A stretch of 7,097 bases of DNA from the NCBI GenBank assembly GCA_934358405.1, contig CAKRKL010000101.1, positions 1 to 7,097 on the forward strand, written 5' to 3'. Both the position numbers and the translations under genes were made by a program. Of the stretch, positions 4,809-7,097 are shown piece after piece. The notes beneath the pieces were generated by a model that saw only the letters and a list, made by a program, of their open reading frames with translations, did no database searches and was not told the origin of the DNA. The stretch comes from an uncultured Blautia sp. (GTDB taxonomy: Bacteria > Bacillota > Clostridia > Lachnospirales > Lachnospiraceae). How positions within the stretch are numbered: position 1 is the first letter of the stretch; every line of letters starts with the position of its first letter.

Positions 4809-5762
4809 ATGTATGATACATTTGAAATGCTGGAGGAGCTTCTGGAGCAACAGCAATTTGAACTTTTGATAGAAAATGGGATAGAAGAAAAAAGAATCCG
4901 CCTTGTATATCTGATGAACGATGCAGTAGAAAGCTTTCTTATTTTTGACAAGGTACGGCTTACAGGAAATTATCTGGAGAATTATGAAGGACCTTTGAAA
5001 TCCTCTCTTAGCGAGGAAGAAAATCAGTATGTGCTTTCTGTATGGCAGGGAGAAAATGTGGTGACTCTGTTTTTTGAAAATCTGGAGCTGGAGGTACATC
5101 TGTACAATTACGGAGAAATCAGCCACTTCTGGGTTCCTGGCTATGAATATTTAAGGCAGCTGGAATACCGCATTGCTATAGCAAGAGATAAGCTGGAATA
5201 TCTTGGTGAGGAATTTTGCACAGAAGAAGAGATAAAGCTTGTGCAGCTGGCTGATTTTCCACCGCTGAATTATTGTTGTTATCCGGCTGTTCCGGCGAAA
5301 TATATTGTGCCAAAGGAAGCACCATGGGTGCCATCTGAAGCAGCCTTTGCGATTATGGAAGAACTGGCAGAAGAAGCGAAGGATCGTTCGCTTTTGCGGC
5401 TTCTGGCTTTTTACAGACATTTTCCCAATCCTGTTATAGCCAGACTTGTGGCAAGAGCATTGCATCAGAACTGCCACGGAGCTGTCATTGACCTTCTTAC
5501 AGAAAAATTAAAAAAGGAAGCTGCTGACTATCCAAACCGTTCCTTTGGAGAAAAAGCAGATAAGCAGCTCAATAGCCTGATAAAAAAAGCAAAAATGCTG
5601 CAGCAAAATCTGGCAGAGCAGGGGGTGAAAGCAGAAGTACTGCGCGAGGAACCATTTACTACAGCCAGGGACAGCCTGGATTTTCAGGTGTTTCTCATGG
5701 TGTGGAAGAAGGGCTGGCGAAACCGCAAGGTGGAAATCAAGAAGCTGACGGAAAAAATATAG
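4809..5762 (+). CDS. Conserved hypothetical protein, possibly DUF3878-like
   Basis: A protein of 317 residues with no signal peptide and no membrane helix, so probably cytoplasmic. The N-terminal half (about 1-110) is acidic and strand-rich (IRLVYLMNDAVESFLIFDKV at 30-49; NVVTLFFENLELEVHLYNYG at 83-102). A middle region has a NYCCYP motif at 154-159. From about 175 it is helical, with EELAEEA at 184-190, RLLAFYRHFPNPVIARLVA at 197-215, and a long Lys-rich helix at 230-270. The last 20 residues are strongly basic. I recognise no catalytic motif. Size and character recall the DUF3878 proteins of Lachnospiraceae, but that is from memory and unverified. It has its own perfect promoter and terminator, so it is monocistronic and probably unrelated to the export cassette. 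Start and RBS are clear. Confidence 0.8.
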   Translation: MYDTFEMLEELLEQQQFELLIENGIEEKRIRLVYLMNDAVESFLIFDKVRLTGNYLENYEGPLKSSLSEEENQYVLSVWQGENVVTLFFENLELEVHLYNYGEISHFWVPGYEYLRQLEYRIAIARDKLEYLGEEFCTEEEIKLVQLADFPPLNYCCYPAVPAKYIVPKEAPWVPSEAAFAIMEELAEEAKDRSLLRLLAFYRHFPNPVIARLVARALHQNCHGAVIDLLTEKLKKEAADYPNRSFGEKADKQLNSLIKKAKMLQQNLAEQGVKAEVLREEPFTTARDSLDFQVFLMVWKKGWRNRKVEIKKLTEKI

Positions 5763-5782
5763 AGATAAATAAAGTCCGATTG

Positions 5783-5820
5783 AGCCTGCCGGAAATAAAC
5801 ACTCCGGCGGCTTATTTTGC
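5783..5820. terminator. Rho-independent terminator between convergent genes
   Basis: AGCC-T-GCCGG (5783-5792) pairs with CCGGC-GGCT (5804-5812), giving nine base pairs with one bulged T and an 11-base loop. The plus strand continues TATTTTGCTTTT. It follows the stop at 5760-5762 by 20 bases and touches the stop of the minus-strand gene at 5812. On the minus strand the T tract is weaker, so it mainly ends the plus-strand transcript but may serve both. Confidence 0.75.
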
Positions 5821-6252
5821 TTTTACAGTTCTGAAAAAATAGCAGATTGCCCACCCAATACTCATTCCTGCCGCAATTCCAAATGCAAACAAAAAAGTAT
5901 CCCGTCCATATGCCAGTGCTTCCATGGTATTTCCCGCCATGATGCTGTTCATACAGTAGTAGAGCGTGCTTCCGGGAATCAGGGGAATTACAGAAGTAAC
6001 AAAAAAGGAAGTGGAAGTTTCTTTACAAATTCGTGCAAGGATTTCCGCATACAGATCAGCAATAAATCCAGCCAGAAGAGTGGGCAGGAAAACACTGCCC
6101 CATATCATTTTCCCGATAAGAAAAACCAGCCAGCTAAGAAATCCGCCTGCACCGGCAAGGGGCAGGTACTTGCTTTTTATGTGGAAAAGTATTCCAAAGG
6201 AAACGGAGCCGGCAGCCCCGGCAATCAGCTGAATCATGGCTTGTGTGTTCAA
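5812..6252 (-). CDS. Threonine/serine exporter, small membrane subunit (ThrE_2/DUF3815 type)
   Basis: A protein of 146 residues made almost entirely of four or five membrane helices (about 6-25, 32-51, 54-72, 83-103, 117-140). The motif VIPLIPGSTLYYCM at 88-101 is typical of the small ThrE-like domain, where the Pro-Gly-Ser lies in a conserved helix break. It corresponds to the C-terminal half of single-chain ThrE exporters of Corynebacterium and pairs with the larger subunit upstream to export threonine and serine. The start is a TTG at 6250-6252, inside the stop region of the upstream gene (TTGA overlap). A GGGAGG sequence eight bases ahead supports it; the next ATG lies 15 bases further in and is too far from that site. 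The pair is translationally coupled. Confidence 0.88.
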   Translation of the reverse strand: MNTQAMIQLIAGAAGSVSFGILFHIKSKYLPLAGAGGFLSWLVFLIGKMIWGSVFLPTLLAGFIADLYAEILARICKETSTSFFVTSVIPLIPGSTLYYCMNSIMAGNTMEALAYGRDTFLFAFGIAAGMSIGWAICYFFRTVKAK

Positions 6253-7052
6253 AGTCCCAACCTCCCAAATAAAAGAATTGCGCCCATAAATCCCAGTGCC
6301 AGCGCAGCGGCAAGAAGCAGTGCTGCAATCAGCCGGATAATGCCGGACAAAGTGTCACCGATGAGAACGTCACGAATAGCATTTGTGGCCATTAGTCCGG
6401 GGATGAGAAGCATAATATCACCGATCATAATTTTGTCTAGATGAAGTCCAGGACAAAGGAGGACAGCGCTGCAGATTACGCAACCGGAAAGAAAGGATGC
6501 GGCAAACTGGAAGGTGACTTCGTTCATGCACACCGGGCGGAGATACCGCTGGAACCACCAGATCAGCACAGCAACCAGACCGGCAGCTGCTGTATCAGCC
6601 AGGGTTCCTCCATAAAAAAGGGCAAAGCTGCAGGCAGCCAGAATACTTCCGGTAAGATTAAGAAGGGGATGAGGTTTATCTTCTTTAATTCGGTTCAGCT
6701 CCCTTTGCAGTTCAGCTGCGGAAAGAGGGTGCTTGCAGAAACGGCGGCTCAGGTCGTTCAGCTGCTCCAGTCGGCTGAAATCGTTTCCCCCGTTTTCGCG
6801 GACGCGGCGAGTCTGCGTCCTGGCTCCGTCTCCGGGAAATTCCATAGTGATAACAATGCTGGAGGTAATTACAAAAACATTCATCTGGGTTGCACCGCAG
6901 GCATAGCCCATTCGGTTCAGAGTGTCCTCCACCCGGAAAATCTCGGCGCCGCTTCCAAGCAGCGCATCTCCCATATCAAGAAAAACATGCAGGTATTCTT
7001 TTGCAGTAGGCATAAGGGAACTGCCACTCAAAATGTGATTAAATATGCTCAC
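6249..7052 (-). CDS. Threonine/serine exporter, large subunit (ThrE_1/DUF1212 type); true start uncertain, possibly beyond the window
   Basis: The frame from the GTG at 7050-7052 gives 267 residues. The N-terminal cytoplasmic part has LLGSGAEIFRVEDT at 31-44, the hallmark of ThrE/DUF1212 proteins, followed by NVFVITSSIVITM at 58-70. From about 128 there are five membrane segments. GDIMLLIPGLMATNAIRDVL at 211-230 is the conserved PG-x-x-x-x-N-A-I-R-D core. Together with the smaller coupled subunit this should form a threonine/serine efflux carrier of the cytoplasmic membrane. The start is unsettled: the GTG has no ribosome binding site, the ATG at 7011-7013 fits the usual family N-terminus better but has only a weak GAGTGG ten bases upstream, and the frame stays open to the window edge at 7097 without a stop. 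Family and frame are secure. Confidence 0.88.
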   Translation of the reverse strand: MSIFNHILSGSSLMPTAKEYLHVFLDMGDALLGSGAEIFRVEDTLNRMGYACGATQMNVFVITSSIVITMEFPGDGARTQTRRVRENGGNDFSRLEQLNDLSRRFCKHPLSAAELQRELNRIKEDKPHPLLNLTGSILAACSFALFYGGTLADTAAAGLVAVLIWWFQRYLRPVCMNEVTFQFAASFLSGCVICSAVLLCPGLHLDKIMIGDIMLLIPGLMATNAIRDVLIGDTLSGIIRLIAALLLAAALALGFMGAILLFGRLGL

Positions 7053-7097
7053 ATCGAGATAATGTAAGTTCTCACGAACATTACTTACTATTTCATC

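Noticed and set aside
4683..5126. Minus-strand open frame of 147 codons over the promoter and start of the 317-residue gene
   Set aside because: It covers a perfect plus-strand promoter and RBS; its Phe/Lys/Gln-rich translation is the usual shadow of an acidic gene.
6441..7067. Plus-strand open frame of 208 codons opposite the ThrE large subunit gene
   Set aside because: Antisense to a well-supported ThrE-type protein; the translation is low in hydrophobic structure and has no recognisable motif.
1..7097. CRISPR array, tRNA, rRNA, insertion sequence or att site
   Set aside because: No regularly spaced repeats, no cloverleaf or rRNA-like sequence, no transposase or integrase and no paired terminal repeats were seen.

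Overview
The window looks like a chromosomal segment of a gut-type clostridial Firmicute, most likely Lachnospiraceae. This rests on the moderate base composition, strong AGGAGG-type ribosome binding sites, TTGACA/TATAAT promoters, the split ThrE pair and the type of PqqD/HprK/S26 genes. No 16S or other taxonomic marker is present, so the assignment is inference.

Bases 1-4545 form what looks like one export and maturation cassette. In order it holds: the last 31 codons of a plus-strand PqqD-like protein, cut by the window edge; a minus-strand S24/S26 (signal-peptidase-like) serine peptidase; a divergent plus-strand gene for a small cysteine-free protein of 127 residues; and, converging on it, a minus-strand group. 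That group reads XRE regulator, PqqD-HPr-kinase-like fusion, then ABC exporter. The small protein has a short charged N-terminus ending in a small-residue stretch (GMAEGVYAASGA), followed by a Gly/Ser/Thr/Asn-rich, probably beta-rich body. It has its own near-consensus promoter, a good ribosome binding site and a private terminator, as expected for a substrate made in excess of its processing enzymes. The inferred scheme is that PqqD domains bind the leader, the HprK-like domain may phosphorylate the substrate, the S26 peptidase removes the leader, and the ABC protein (which has no C39 protease domain) exports it. No standard RiPP ring-forming enzyme is visible, and the substrate has no cysteine, so this is not an ordinary lanthipeptide or sactipeptide locus.

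Bases 4546-4808 are an AT-rich intergenic region. It carries a weak minus-strand promoter for the XRE gene, a perfect TTGACA-17-TATAAT promoter for the next plus-strand gene, and a hairpin at the start of that gene's transcript. Bases 4809-5762 encode a 317-residue protein of unknown function. A hairpin terminator separates it from two translationally coupled minus-strand membrane genes (5812 to the window edge), the split halves of a threonine/serine exporter of the ThrE type. These last three genes look like ordinary chromosome next to the cassette.
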